NCBI GenBank assembly: GCA_029851415.1
Contig: CM056743.1
Location: 36,534,714 to 36,598,713 of the forward strand
Source of the DNA: Eretmocerus hayati
Lineage: Eukaryota; Arthropoda; Insecta; Hymenoptera; Aphelinidae
Length of the DNA: 64,000 nt
Direction: 5' to 3'
The translations under genes were made by a program, and so were the position numbers. Numbering within the stretch: the first letter of the stretch is position 1; the number at the start of each line of letters is the position of its first letter. Under the pieces are notes generated by a model. That model made no database searches, was not told where the DNA came from, and was given only the letters and a program-made list of their open reading frames with translations. Positions 36,185 through 49,500 of this stretch are shown one piece after another.

Positions 36185-37832
36185 CTAACGACTAATCCTT
36201 TTAAAGTGAAGAGCGGCAGAAAGAAATGAGAAGGTCTTAGCAGATTTTTTTCGTACCAATTTGAAATGATCACTTTCTATTTGGTCGAAGTTTACGAATA
36301 TTTGGGGATAACATCGCCTGTCTCTGGAGTGACAAAATCATACCAAATCCACCACTGTTAATCAAAACAAACAAATTTCAAAAGTTCAAAGTCATTTTCC
36401 CCATTTTGGGGTATGGTGCAACGTACTGTTTTTTAGGCTCTTTGATGTTCTAGTTTAAAACCCAGAAAATTTTCCAATTATCGGAGACAAAAAATGGAGC
36501 TTTGGTTAATTGCTTGTATACAAACTCGTGTGAAAACAACGAAACGTGAAACTGAAAGAGAGCACTACGTGGCTTGATGGTATAGGTACCACGGAATAAT
36601 TATAACGAAAGCGCGAAGCATTTTTGGATTAGCAACGAATACAAGCGAGAAAGAGAAATAGGAAAGCTGAGGTGCGAGCTGAGGTGTGTACGCGCGGGGG
36701 GTATGATGATGGGTGACGAACGAAGCTACATTGGGTGAGCTTTTCGTCAAAGGAATATAACGTTGTATGTTCAAGCCGATGAATTCACTTTGAAACGGGC
36801 CAAGCTGGCATATAATAGTATGTAGTATGCACGCAGGCATTTATAATTCATGTACGCTTCAAAGAGGCCAAATGTCGCGCGAGAAAGACCCGTGACTGTT
36901 TTTCTGCGTGTGTGTATGTGTCTCTGTAAATGTATGTTAGGTGAAGTGAAAATTGGCGCAAGACTCGCGAGAAACGTTCTCGAGTGGCGCTGACCTCACA
37001 TCAGAACATTTTCGAACGTTTTCCGCAGCTGTACAGCGATGCCACTTTCCCCTGTGTGTTCGCCTCAATTATCCGCACGCGATCATTTTGAGATATACAT
37101 ATATAGATGTGCATGACCATCGGATGAATATCGACCGGATGGTCTGGCGCACCGCTATGCTGCTGTTGTGGCTACTATTGTGGACGACTGAATGGTTGTT
37201 ACAATTATACTCGGGTAATGATATGAGAATTATTGCATTTCGAGTCTTCCCGAGTGGTACCTATCAACTGAGTTGTGAAGAAGAAACGGAAGGGGGCTGT
37301 ATAATTGTTTTGGGAATTTTCATTTTATTTCGAATAATTCATGAAAGTGAGCGATTGTAATAATGAGAACTTTTGTGAAATCAATCGAATGTGACAGACG
37401 GTTACTGTGGTCAAGGTTCTTTGGTCAACAGTTGGCTCATAGCAATCTCAAGAAGTTCAAAAAATACTTCTGAAATATTTTTGAATATAATATAAGTTTG
37501 GATTATTTGCGACTGTTATTTCGGAGTTTTTCCAACCAGAATTTTATGAAAACATCAATGACGTCGATACTCTCTTGCCAATGTACTATAAATCTATTAA
37601 AAAATCGAATGATTCCGGGAGGAAATCGACGATTTTCTACCAACCCTCAAACTCGCAAATAGAGTCAAAGAATATTTGAGCACAACAAAAAATTTCAAAC
37701 ACGACGCGCACAGAGAAAACATTTGAATTCCTGAATCGAAAGGAAGGTATTTCATACCCTTCGAATAAACCGAAAATGTCACAAGTCTTTCTACGCAAAA
37801 CAGCAGCTAGCGATCCACCAAACTTAGACGTA

Positions 37833-38207
37833 ATGCGGTCACCGTGCACCGCGACCATGGACCTTGAAAATACACCTTACATCAAAAAGTTTGATGATTC
37901 AAAGTGTGAGACGAGTTGTCGGATACTTGTTATTGTCCAACTTGTATTCTTCAATCCGTCGCTTAGCCCAAATCATAAGGGAATCGGTGAAAAGTGGGAA
38001 TAACTCGTCCGCGGGAACCTCCTAACCTATAATATACGCACATTTTCATTCCCATTTTTCTCCGATTCTCTTGAGATTTGAGCTAAACGACGAGAAGACG
38101 GATTCAAGTTAGATGATAACAAATATTTGTGCGCTCGTCGTTTAGCCCAAATCGCAACAGAATCGGAGAAAGATGAGAATGATGTTCAGTTTGCATGGTG
38201 ACCGCAT
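37833..38207. mobile_element. Palindromic MITE-like repeat, copy 2 of 2 (~375 bp)
   Basis: The ends are inverted: ATGCGGTCACCGTGCA (37833-37848) against TTGCATGGTGACCGCAT (38191-38207). Internal sequence matches the copy at 19504-19880 in order and spacing, including CCTCCTAACCTAT, CCGATTCTCTTGAG and CTCGTCGTTTAGCCCAAATC. It has no coding capacity, and no target duplication was assigned. Confidence 0.7.
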
Positions 38208-38877
38208 CGCCTTGAGCTGCTCTTTAAAGCCGGAACTGATCTTCACCTCTGCACTGATAAATGGTTGAACCCGGTTTGCTGGCCTCATGCAGGGTGGTCG
38301 AAGGTAGAAGCAATTTTTCGTTGCTCTGAAGCGCATGCAGAACGAGCAGTTAGAGCTAGCCAAAGACCAAAACATTACGACAGGCAGCATGCGTCAATCA
38401 CAGGCGCTTGAGTTTAGCTGATTACATTCTTAGCTGTTCTTCGTTTATGATAAATCGACAACATTGTCGATCAGGTGGTTGAGCCTCGATGGCAACAAAG
38501 CTCGTCATCACTGGCCAAGATCGATCTAGAGCGCACATCGAATTGGCTAAATACCCCGTCAAAATCTCTAGAAATAATGTCAACTTCAAACACTGATCCA
38601 AATTGGACCAAAAATCCAATATTTATGTTCGGCAGACAGAAGAATCCGTTTCAAGATAAAGTATACGGCTCCCGAATAAGTAAGAACAGCTCTCCAGCGA
38701 TCGAAAGTTCAGATTTATGAGCTTGAAACCGAAGAACTGACGACTTGTGGGAAATCCTACGTTACGGAACCCCGATGATCCCAGGACGTCCTCGTTCCCC
38801 CTTGATACTGGTGCTGACGAACAAGTTCTGCCCTTGCACCGGAACTGTTGCTGAGGTTGTCTTGGAATTGCACCTCG

Positions 38878-39078
38878 TCACTGCGCGTAGACGGTTGTCA
38901 GGGCTGCACTACTAGCCATACAACCAGTAGTTGTCCTGGGCCACATTGATGTATCGAGATCGTCGTCCCAGATCGTCCTGATAAAGTTCGCCGTCGTCGA
39001 TCCGCTTACCGCATCACCATCGTGCGATCGCCAGGTGATGTAGGCGAATCCATTCGCATCCACTCCAATATCACTCAC
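38878..39078 (-). other. Unidentified GC-richer open frame (66 codons)
   Basis: The frame reads as ordinary protein-like sequence (SDIGVDANGFAYITWRSHDG followed by Ser/Thr/Ala- and Asp-rich stretches). The surrounding 38760-39070 is less AT-rich than its neighbours. The frame ends at a stop, and no splice-linked continuation or known domain was recognised. It could be a remnant of a captured gene or chance. No function is proposed. Confidence 0.25.
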
Positions 39079-40134
39079 TGATTACCGATCCGGTACGCGA
39101 AGGACCAAATGTTCAGTTCAGAATGTGGTGGACAAATGATTTTCGGCGACACACTTATTTTTTATCGATAAAATTATTTGTATAACGAAAACTATGGCGC
39201 AAGCCGCGGAAGGCAACAAGCTCAACAAACCGATTAGCAGACGAGTGCAAAGTCACTAGTATAAAATGGTATCTTTTCGCGAAATTTCAAATTATTCATG
39301 AAAACTCCATATACATATCTCAATAGTCAGGAACCATTAAAAATCGCATGTTGACCACTGCCGTATTGCCAATATTGTGATGAACTTCTCAACTTATACA
39401 ACCTCCAGCTAAGACCACGTGGTGATACCTAATATCGCAACTAAGATAACCCTGCAAAATCAGCTGACTTAAAATCCGTAGACTTGCTTTGACCCACTCA
39501 CCCTTGCTCCCTAATAACCACCGAAGCACGTGCTCTCATCATAGAGCGCAACGTATAAAGGACTGCATCAGACCGACTGACATCTTGGCATGTTGTGCTA
39601 CGACATCGTTGTGTACGCTTTACCGCAAAACGGAACACCACACGTATACTTGCTTACACATATACATCGGTTCTTGGCGCTAGCTCGTCTCGTAATTACT
39701 CGGCGCATAGCTACTGCTGCCAAATAAGTATCAGCACCTCGCAGGTTATATATATAATACATTGCCACGTGGAGAATTTAATTGGGGAAAAAGAGATAGG
39801 GAGAGGGAAAAAATAGCGATGAAGGGGTGCTGTATTTGTAAAGACGCGAGTCCGTATTAAATGTCTAATTGCAAGACGAGTAAGGGGGTTATATTAAAGG
39901 TGGTGGTAGTAGTGGTGGAGGAGGGCTCGCTTGGGGCGACGAAGGTGGCGCGCCAGCAATTAACTTCTCCTCGTAAGATTAGAACGAGATATTATATGAG
40001 ATATATCGAGCGAGTGGTACCGTAGGAAGGCAGCAAGCGACAGAGACTTCAAAGGCCTTAATAAACTGCCTCTAATGAACCCCCCTTATCGTCATCGCAA
40101 ACCCTGCACACATCCCCGGCTTTCAATCTCGTGG

Positions 40135-40169
40135 CGTTGGTGTTGGTGGTAGTGGTGGTGGTGGTGGTG
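40135..40169. repeat. (GGT)n microsatellite
   Basis: Interrupted GGT triplets. Read on the minus strand they give a spurious poly-His open frame. Confidence 0.9.
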
Positions 40170-40270
40170 CAAGTAGCGTTGCGTTACCCTGCATGTGAGA
40201 GTCACCCCTATCCCCTCCACCTGCGTGAACCCGTCCGGCTCGCGAAATTGCTTCAAACGTGGCGTGCGAG

Positions 40271-41000
40271 AGTTACGTGAAGCTGGCCCGCCACTTTGAG
40301 ATGAATATACCAAAAAATCAATCAAAAAATCCTGAATTCAATGGTGTAACTCTTTTTTCTGAACAATTTGACCATTTGAGCGATGAATTTTCAAAGTGCT
40401 GAAATATTACCCCCCGCCAAAACACAATAAACGCTCATTATCCCGGGAATATATGCAGTAGGAAAACTCACGCAGGCTCTAATTGAAACTCTTAATTTGA
40501 CCATATCGATTCAATCATCAGAACTTATCACTGCTCGCGCAAAACTGTTTAAACAAACTGGGAGAAGTCCCCATGTATAAGGTATGGGCAGGTGCCGACT
40601 GGTGGGGACACCTGGAGGGTCTCTAGTGGGGACTATGCGCACCATGCGTGCTGCCCCTTCGCTGCTTCTCCCCTGCCGGCCTATACCTTATACATGGGGA
40701 CTCCTTCCAGCCTGTTTAAACAGTTTTGCGCGAATAGTAATATTAGTTCTGATGATTGAATCGATATGGTCAAATTAGGAGCTTCAAATTAAGCCCGCGT
40801 GGGTTTTCCTACTGCATATATTCGCGGGATAATGAGCGTTTATTGTGTTTTGGTGGGGGGTAATATTTCAGCACTTTGAAAATTCATTGCTCAAATGGTC
40901 AAATTGTTCAAATTAAAAGAGTGGCACCGTTGAATTCGGTATTTTTTGCTTGATTTTTTGGTATATTCATCTCAAAGTGGCGGGCCAACTTCACGTAACT
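40271..41000. mobile_element. 730-bp fold-back MITE with 9-bp target duplication (MULE-like)
   Basis: The arms of about 315 bp (40271 to ~40585 and ~40684 to 41000) are inverted copies. The outer ends read AGTTACGTGAAG inward. They are flanked by GCGTGCGAG (40262-40270) and GCGTGAGAG (41001-41009), matching at 8 of 9 bases. A 9-bp duplication with long terminal inverted repeats is typical of Mutator-like elements. The central ~100 bp is GC-rich (GGGGACACCTGG). No coding sequence is present. Confidence 0.82.
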
Positions 41001-41103
41001 GCGTGAGAGCGGGTTCTGTCTATAATGTTGTTGCTGCATCGATTCCGCAAAATTTCACATGTTTGACGGGATGAAGATTTGACCTCGGCCGATTTGATTC
41101 TTC

Positions 41104-41122
41104 GGGGGGGGGGGGGGGGGGG
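41104..41122. repeat. Poly-G tract (19 bases)
   Basis: An uninterrupted run of G on the plus strand, which could form a G-rich structure. Its length may be affected by sequencing error. Confidence 0.85.
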
Positions 41123-42579
41123 AATACGAGAAGAATCAAATACTCTCATTTTGTAAATTCTGAGATTTGAGCAATTGTATACATGAGTATCCCTGACGGC
41201 CTGAGAACGACAGAATATAAAAAAGGTCAGCTTCTGAGAGTCTACTCTCCGCGTGGGTAAAATTTGTGTAACTGATAGTTGAATCTAAAATATTTATCCT
41301 GATTATTCGGATGATGCATGCAGTTTTTGAGGAACGTCTCTCACGTGTATTTTCATCGACAGATGTAGAAGATTTTGGAGCACACGTTATGGTAGAAATC
41401 GAAGTGTTCGTTTTTCGAAATTATTTTGAAATTCGGTGCCATTAATTTGCGACCATTACACAAGAATATAACCCACGCCCCACCATTCAGAACCCTTACG
41501 AGTCCCTGGTGGCTTGCTGTGGAAGATCCGAATACATGAAAGAATTATCATCATCTTCATGGGTGAACGAATTGCCCAAAAATTTTATCGAAGCTAATGA
41601 ATTCGTCGCTATCATCTGTCGTTGGTATAATTTATCTCTTCCAACCTTTCTTCTTCAAAACATGGATTTTCCTCCTGAGCAACATAACCTAAAAAGTCAA
41701 TATCCATCCCACTTTGATTTCGTAAGTTTACGATAGAGTGTGCTTTGAAAAAAAAATATCAACAAACAAACTCTATAATGTCCGACAAGTGATAGCGTTA
41801 CGGATTCGCGAGCGAAATAATATCGGTGACGTGAGCCAGCATAAATTTTGCTAACTCGGAGGCATTGCTGAGGTAGATTCAAGCAAGGTATAGGTAAAAG
41901 TGATGAGGGACGTTATTAAAAATGTTTAATAGCGTCGTCGTCGTGGCAGAATCACCGTCACGGGGCAGGGCACAAAATAATTTTCGAATGATACATAAAG
42001 CTCTAGATTTATGAATATGAGCCGTGTGTCCAAGCAGCAGCAGCAGCAACAGTTTCGTTGTGAAAAAGTAAAAGAACTCCTATAGCTATATTGCACAGTT
42101 TCGACTTTGCGCCCTGAAGATAGAGAGCGAGGCAAAAAAAAGTTAATTAAAACACACTCTACGAAGTTCACCCATACCTTCTGTGACTTCCGTCCAAAAT
42201 TAAAACCTAGCAATCGTCCCCACCACCACTAGATTTCACATATCAAGAATCATATAACAGCAGCCCACGTGCAAAAGTAGCTTCTTCTATAGTTTTGCGT
42301 CTAGACTTTTACTGCATCCACTATCATTGGTAGACCTTACAACCACAGTCAAAATGGCAGGTTACACGTTAACGGTGGCATTATGCATCAGACGGTATAT
42401 ATAGCAGTGAAAACAGCACATATTGTCTTAGGCGAACGAGCGTGTGCGTTTGGGTACGGGTTTTGAGAGTATAGAATCGCGGGGGTGGTATGGCGGTGGT
42501 GGGATAGACATCACAAGGAGGAGGGGGGTCACGAGGTTGCTCGTTTGCGTCTCGGCTGGCGTTCCTCCGCGCCACTATG

Positions 42580-42606
42580 CTACTGCTGCTGCTGCTACTA
42601 CTACTG
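42580..42606. repeat. (CTG)n/(CTA)n microsatellite
   Basis: CTG triplets passing into CTA triplets. Confidence 0.85.
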
Positions 42607-42706
42607 CCGTCAAGCCCAATCATGTTGATTCAACAGAGAGTACCCACCCACCAATTTGTCGAAATTTGGTATTCGGCCAGGAGCGACTAACTCTGTCTAT
42701 CGTTGT

Positions 42707-42737
42707 GACGACTACGACGACGACGACGACGACGACG
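42707..42737. repeat. (ACG)n microsatellite
   Basis: Nearly perfect ACG triplets. The poly-Thr open frame here is a translation of this run. Confidence 0.9.
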
Positions 42738-42906
42738 TTGGCGGAGCATCAGCGTGAGCCGCGAACAGAGCACGTATAAAGGGAGAGACACGTCGTCGAA
42801 TCTGTCTGATTGCACATCTAGGCCGCGGAGGTTTCTATATATTTGATGGTATACCAATGCTGCTACAGGCCCGAATATGTATATCTACTAGCGCCGATTG
42901 GCTATA

Positions 42907-42921
42907 CCCCCCCCCCCCCCC
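42907..42921. repeat. Poly-C tract (15 bases)
   Basis: An uninterrupted run of C on the plus strand. Confidence 0.85.
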
Positions 42922-43326
42922 ATCCTTGGTTGTGGAGTGATTGGACGCAAGACGCATCCTTAGTTATTGTGGCGCCCTCTAGCGTTAGTAGTATACAACC
43001 ACAACTACTAGCATGGTTCTCAAAGTGAGGTTATATGTTTTATACTATATATATATATTGATGCTTCCAGTCCACCGCAGCGATGTTGAAACCCACTGGT
43101 GGTGGTGGTGGTGAGGCAACCCGTAAATCGAGTTTACCCTCTTGCCGAGTGAGCCAGGCTTGAACGTTGGAGCCCTTCAATCAAACTGATTGAAACATTC
43201 CTTGAATCCGAAAGAAACGTCGAGCCTCCCTATATACTCCTGCTTTCCATCCCTTTCTTCTGCAGGGTATCCCATTCGTGCAACCTAACCTCTCCATCTA
43301 CACATGAGTATGCACGTGGTACGAGA

Positions 43327-43327
<1 letters not shown>

Positions 43328-43361
<34 letters not shown>
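43328..43361. repeat. (CA)n microsatellite
   Basis: A perfect CA run of about seventeen units. Confidence 0.95.
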
Positions 43362-43365
<4 letters not shown>

Positions 43366-45435
43366 AGTCCACATATATGTATGTGTATAGATCGGAGCTC
43401 GAGAAGTCGATGTATGTATGTGTGAGTGTTTTATATATGTATACGAGCGCCTGGTTTGGGCTGCTCCTAACGACGCTGATTCACCTGGACGTACGGTGGC
43501 GCGGAGGCTGCAGTCGCGATATAGTAGTTGGAGGTGCTAACGAACCTGATGAGCTGATGCGGGGGTGGTTCCCTCAAGCTTCCTCTTCTCTTCTCTCTCT
43601 GTCTCTGTATATATATTGCTGACGGTATAATGGATCGAGCGGTCCGTTTGCTCGATTTCCGTATGGCTGATGATGCGCGGTCGTCGTGTCGTATGGTATA
43701 TGGCCAAAGAAGAAGAGCGAGAGAGAGAGACTAACACATATCTATTCCCGGTGATTCCGGTAAGCCGCCGACGAGTCTGCGTCTGCTTCTCATTAGGCGT
43801 TTGCAAAGCTAAATCTGGAGCACGCTGTGTATATGTACGGTGCTCCCCTTCGATTATGCCGCGAGTTTTGGACGCTTATAAGTCCCTCGTTAGATGAAGA
43901 AATGTTTTCACTGGTTTGTATGGACGAGAAACTTATGAGGTGTTGCGCTGTTCACTATGGAGGTTTTACTTTTCATGGTTTGCGTTATATTACATTGGAC
44001 GCACCTTGAGTTTCTTGGGATACTTCGGACAAAGCGAGTGATGTTGAGATGATTTGATATAGATATGGTAATGTACAATGCAATTAGGCAGTTCAGTTAG
44101 TGTGTCAATGTGGACAAAATCTTATGTTAGAGAGGTTAGATAAGATAACCTCTTAAATTTATTCAAAGACTACTTGCAGTGTCAGACCTTCATGGGTAAA
44201 TCTAGGGTCCCTAACTGAGGGTTCAGACTCAGATCACTATATTTAGATAAATCTGATGTAAATACGACCATGAATGAGCGGGCGGTTTTCAATCACACTC
44301 AAAATATGTACGCATTTGTATCATAGTACTAACAATACGATACAAGTGCGTAGAAGTTGGATTCCGCACCTTGAAGCTATTTCCTGGTCACAGCTGAACG
44401 TAAGGATCGGAATGATTGGCATGAAGGACGCAAAATCTAAGTTTGGCGTCGTCGCAACAAATTCTAATTTTTGATGAGCTGTGAGTGAAAATGATACATT
44501 CAACAAAGCAAGCTTTTGCGCACGATGTTTGAAGAAAAAAGTGAGTCAAAGCAAAAATCGAGTTCGTCGTCACCATTCCCAAAGCTCCACAAAGTCCTTG
44601 AAATTTCTGACTCCGATCCTTCAAAAGTCCTTCTTTGCCTAGCAAAGATTCCGGTGGACACCCTGATTAGTTATTCAGTCAATAGGTTAGGTTAGTAAGA
44701 TCATTCGTGATGAAGAATTTATTCTGCTTGCCTGGCTGACCTTTTTTCCAACACATACACTTGGGTATCAAATCTCCCTCAATCCCGTAAAACACTAATG
44801 TTTGAAACTTTTGGGGACCCTAGAGAATTAGATCATGGACACTTTCGTCGAGGATACCGATAAGGGCAACGCGATTGACGAGCCGATGACACTGATTATA
44901 CAGACCGTTTCACATTCGTCAGCTGAAAAATCAACGCTCAGCGTTCTTTCTATATTTGTATTCAGCAGCAGACTTTAACATCAAAGGAAAAAAGAAAAAC
45001 ATAAAGAACAGAAAGACGAGAAAAAATGAGACCTGCTTTTGTACGGACAAAACGAGACCGCGGAGAATCACATGTATAATTTCATGAATATTCATGCATC
45101 GCTCTCAACGACATCTCCATATTGCCATGGTGAGGAGTCAGTAGTGTTTCTCGTTGTCGGCGATTCTCTCGTCCACTTTCTCGTCGATCGTTCATCTTAA
45201 ACAATCTCTCTTATACAAAGAAGAAAGAGATGTCTGCCTACTTTGACAGTCAGAACACGTGCTCGCGGTATTTTCATCACAACTCGTTTACAGCCCTCTA
45301 CCCATGTGCGATAAAATCAACGCTGGATATCGCCAAGAGCTTGCGCAAGCTCTATCGAGTCCTTTAAAACCCTTAAGACTCTGACAGAAAAAAAATTGAG
45401 TGTTCATGATTTTTGTAAAAATTGAAAATTCTCAC

Positions 45436-45644
45436 CTTGTGTAATCATTCTTGCAGAGGATCATGTTCGCCCTGCTGTAGCAGGAACCACCAATTTCTGC
45501 AAGAGCACATCCACACGAAGTACATTTTAGGCAATTGTTGTGCCAATACCGTTCGAGCGCGTGAAGAAGCCATCTGTCGACTATTCTGTTACCGCAACCC
45601 GCGCACTGTTGGATACTCGTCGTTAAGCCTTGACCTCCCTCCTG
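45436..45644 (-). CDS. LMO4: LMO4-like LIM-only protein, first LIM-domain exon
   Basis: An internal exon between acceptor CTTGCAG (ending at 45645) and donor GTGAGA (from 45435). It encodes one LIM zinc-binding domain: CAGC, then His after 17 residues (RYWHNNC), CLKC, TSC, and finally MILCKNDY. These give the full Cys/His/Asp ligand set for two zinc ions. Motifs such as EIGGSCY and MILCKNDY are closer to LMO4 than to Beadex/LMO1-3. LMO4 proteins are nuclear adaptors that bind LDB/Chip-type cofactors and other transcription regulators. The exon starts in phase 0, exactly matching the end of the upstream exon at 54826, and ends in phase 2. The exon for the second LIM domain was not found, so the product is incomplete here. 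Confidence 0.85.
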
Positions 45645-46320
45645 CTGCAAGCACATCAAACAAATTCATGGTGTTATTGAGGTTATGTTCTCGGTTATGT
45701 CGGTGACGAAATTGTGAGTATTTGCTAGATGACAAGACAATAAGGTCAGGTTAACAACGGATAGGGGAATTAGAACTAAGGAGGTGTAAGTACTTGACGA
45801 TTGTGTACTAAAGGGCTCGAGCGTTTAGTGGTTGGAACGTGCGAGTGATTACTCAAGAGAGCTTGATTCAATGGCAACTAGATGACTCGATTTTGTGGGA
45901 TTGGCAGAACGCTTTTGGTGGTTTTTGGTAGGTTCGATTCTAAAAAGGGAGAAGATTCTTTTGTGTGTCTAGATTCGTGGGTTGTTAGAGTGCTGTGATC
46001 TGATGGCTGTTCAATAAAGCTATCAAGAGACAAAGTATTTGATGAAGGTGTCGTTGAGAACCATAGTTGAGGTTGACATTGCTCTCAATGTGAATCAGTA
46101 GATTGGCCTTCAAGATAATGGGAGCTGGTGAAGATTACAGTCATGTGCAAAGATTGAGGAAAAATCGTTAATCGTGAATTCTACCGATGCCGAATTATTT
46201 CATTCTCAACTCTGTCTTCAACGCATAGAGACGAATTCCGAAAATGTCAAAAAGCCATTCTTAGTACGCTTCCGATTTCCATTTCGACATATTGCAATAT
46301 CTCAGATACCCCTCATTAGA

Positions 46321-46520
46321 GTTTTTAATGAAATCCATTTTGAATTTCGTTGAATTTTATTCAGGCAATGACCAATTCCGTAACGAAGTTTCGTTATAAA
46401 AATCATAACGGTCATAATATGATGATTATGATGTTTAGAGTGGGATTTCGTTACGGAATTGTTCATTAATTAGAACACAACGGAATTCAACGAGATTCAA
46501 AATGGATTTCATCAAGAACC
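46321..46520. mobile_element. 200-bp palindromic MITE-like element
   Basis: AATGAAATCCATTTTGAAT on the left faces ATTCAAAATGGATTTCAT on the right. A second inner pair is AATTCCGTAACGAA (46371-46384) against TTTCGTTACGGAATT (46445-46459). The ends are slightly diverged and no target duplication was assigned. Confidence 0.65.
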
Positions 46521-49500
46521 CTGTCCTTCATTTGACCTCGAGATTTCACATTCCATCCCAGAGATGGAAACGTGTCCGATACACAACAAAATTTCATTAC
46601 ATCCACAACTTTCTCTAGACCGGTGGCATCTGAAAAATATATCGATTCTTAAATATGTTACAGTAGAAGTTGAACATGTCATCCATAGCTATTCAGCGAA
46701 ATGAATGAACAAGTCCCTATTATTAATAATTTCCAATGCCAGAGCAGTCACGAGAATGTCCTAACAATTTCACAATAGTTATTGAATGATCTATTAATTC
46801 CAGAGTGGATTGTAGCCCTGAATCTTTTCAGTATTGAGAAACATCTGAGTTCACTCATGGATCAGCACAAATGCATTAATTAACTTGATTCGTAATGCTA
46901 ATGAGAAATAAGACTTATCTAAAATCTGATAAAAATAATACGAGGAATTGGATTTATCCCAATTGAACTTTTGATTTATCGAACAATAATGATACTCGTC
47001 GACCGAATAGTATGATTGCAAAATAACGATTGAGATACTATCATTTTTCAACCCAATTAAAAATTAATTGATCTGTCCTCAGATGAATGGGATCGATAAA
47101 ATTTTAATGAGCTCTCCAAGATAGTATAATTAATATAACATAGAGAGTCCATATGTTAAGATTAATACTCCGAACGATGCTGACGTCACTCTCTGGTTTT
47201 TGCTGATTGATCTGGCCATTCAGAGATATCAATTCTACTATACGCCAACATGACAGCTTTCATTTCCAGCCCAAGTAAAATAAATGGCCTCTATCAAATA
47301 TTTTTTCAATAGGATTAAGAAAAATGGAATTGGAAAGATGAAATTCGCTAATAGCTTGTAGATAATCTACAATCGTCACACTGTAACAATCCAATTGCTG
47401 AGTTGAATTTATTGCGTTATTATTTTCCACGAGAGTAGTCCACGTGGATGAAAGTAAAAAAAGTGGTACCGCTCATATCCGGCAGGCTTCTTTTCATAGT
47501 TTCGAGATTGAAATGGATTATCAACACAACGAATATTCGTATGAAATTGGGTTCCGGGGTAAAGGTAACCGCGAGAATGGAATAATGTTACAGCTTTGTA
47601 ACTTTTTTCCAGTACACTTGTATCGAAAACGTGTGGGTTCCGCCCCGATGCCGGGGCGGAAAATCCGGCATTGCCGCCCACTGCCAGGGAAGAAAACGAC
47701 TGAGCATGCGCATCAGACTTCGAGCTGTGCTCTCGGTCTGCTACAATACATGCTCCAACGTTTTCTAACCTGTACGGCGGTGCGGGATTTTGCCCCGAAA
47801 TCGTGTGGGAAACCATAGAATTCCGATGAAAGTACACTGAAAAGAACTATACGCACCACGGGTACGCCGCGGCTCGTGCGGAAACTCATCCGGGCCGCAA
47901 TGTGTCACTTTCGGCCCCTCGTGGACGCAGCTGCGCGCAGGTGCGTAATATACTATTTTGTTTAGTCTTGAGGTGCAAATAAATTTCTTGATCTCATTGA
48001 CACAACGATTGATAACTAATTCACAACGTAGGAAATGCCTCACGTCCTCGTTTCGTATAGACAATATCTTTAAATTTAGTGTCACGACAGAATTCCATTC
48101 ACGAAGAGCGAGGAATTTGGGAGAAATGCATTCTTCATAGAAAAATTGATTGCGCCGGTCGCACATCATTCAACAAAAACCATTTATCAAGACACTACGT
48201 ACATTCTTAATGAACAAACTCGTTAATTCTTAGTCTCGTAACTTAATTGATCACACATTCAAGAGATGTTTGATTTGCTCAATTTCAGAGATAAAAATAA
48301 TTGACTGTTGCTTCTACTCGCACTCATTTGATAAAGATGAGGGTTTCATCATTTTTCTCGTTCATTTTCTACAAGTTCTGATACCCAAAATCTCAAGAAA
48401 ACCCTAAAATTTCTCAATGATTCCAAGAGTTTCACAGAAACGACATTTTCGTGTATGGATGTGCATAAACCATGTGGCTGAGCACGTGCAGTGAAAATCG
48501 CAATAATATGGCCCTATCAACGGCACACCTTTGCAAGAGTCATTCGCGTTTCGCAAGGTTGTAAAAGTAGTGAGAGGTACGCACACGTAAAATTCACGTG
48601 TGAGGAGCTCAAATTTGAAGAGCAGTAAAATATAACCTATTGTAGATAACGGATTATGATGAAACGTGTCTTGTTCGCGCTCTGATCCGCTCGTTAGACC
48701 CGAAATTTTGGAGATCGAACCAAAGCAAGCAAATTAGGTATTCATTAGCTATATCTCGGGGTCTTGACTACACCACGATAACGCAGTGATATCGTCCTTT
48801 ATTGACGTGTTGGTACAACATATCAAAAGCTAGTAAGACTTCAATCTCGATTGCGAAGCACATGCCGATGCTCGTGAGACGAGTCGAGTCGCAAAGCTTC
48901 ACATAAATGTTGGATTCGTTTGCGCCAGAGCAGCCTTGATTGTCTCTCATTAATTACGAGCTCGCTTTAATGAACTCTGAATAATCGTGTTTGCTCTTGG
49001 TTTTTAGTACACATGTGCACACATAAACACACACACACACTCCTACAAACATATTTATATGCACAATTCTCGCTAATTATGATCGAACAGTGAAGACCCT
49101 GTATAAACCCGGATTACGAGTGTATCTGTGTATTAAATGTGAAACGTGATGAGTTGTTGTATGTGGTGGATTGCTCCATATATGTATGTATTATACTGTA
49201 TTAGTTGGGTGTGACTACAAAGTCTATGGATATGGTTATGCGTTGTATGACGGCTGCGTTGCAGCGTTTTTTGAGAGTATCCATGCATACTTGGCTTGTT
49301 CGCGCGTCCCCAGAATCGCTATTTTGTCGGTGCACGACGTGCAACGAGTGACTGGGAGATTGAGCATCTCGTAAACTAGCATGAAGTTATACAGTTTTGA
49401 ATGACGAGGACTGTCACGTTTATCTTACTCGTAAAATGCTGATTGTACTTTTTACGACACGCCCCCAACGTTTCTCCCAGTTTGATATAATCGGGAAAAG

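Larger units (their letters stand above)
36185..40261. other. Gene-free stretch containing one palindromic MITE and an unexplained GC-richer segment
   Basis: No host gene was recognised. The MITE at 37833-38207, the GC-richer open frame at 38878-39078 and a (GGT)n run near 40135-40169 are listed separately. Confidence 0.4.
41010..45435. other. Gene-free stretch dense in microsatellites; inside or beside the LMO4-like gene
   Basis: It holds poly-G, poly-C, CAG, CTG, ACG, GGT and CA runs. If the second LIM exon of the LMO4-like gene lies further left, this is intron. No such exon was found by eye. Confidence 0.4.

Noticed and set aside
40092..40325. Minus-strand open frame with a poly-His stretch
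   Set aside because: The His run is a translation of the (GGT)n microsatellite, and the frame runs through the border of the MULE-like MITE.
42444..42779. Plus-strand frame with Ala and Thr runs
   Set aside because: The runs are translations of the CTG/CTA and ACG microsatellites, and no domain is present.
45931..45941. GGTTCGATTCT, similar to a tRNA B box
   Set aside because: There is no matching A box, acceptor stem or anticodon arm at tRNA spacing.
47620..47840. GC-rich segment with CCCCGATGCCGGGGCGG and weakly similar ends
   Set aside because: A local hairpin is present, but the outer ends match poorly and no flanking duplication was found.
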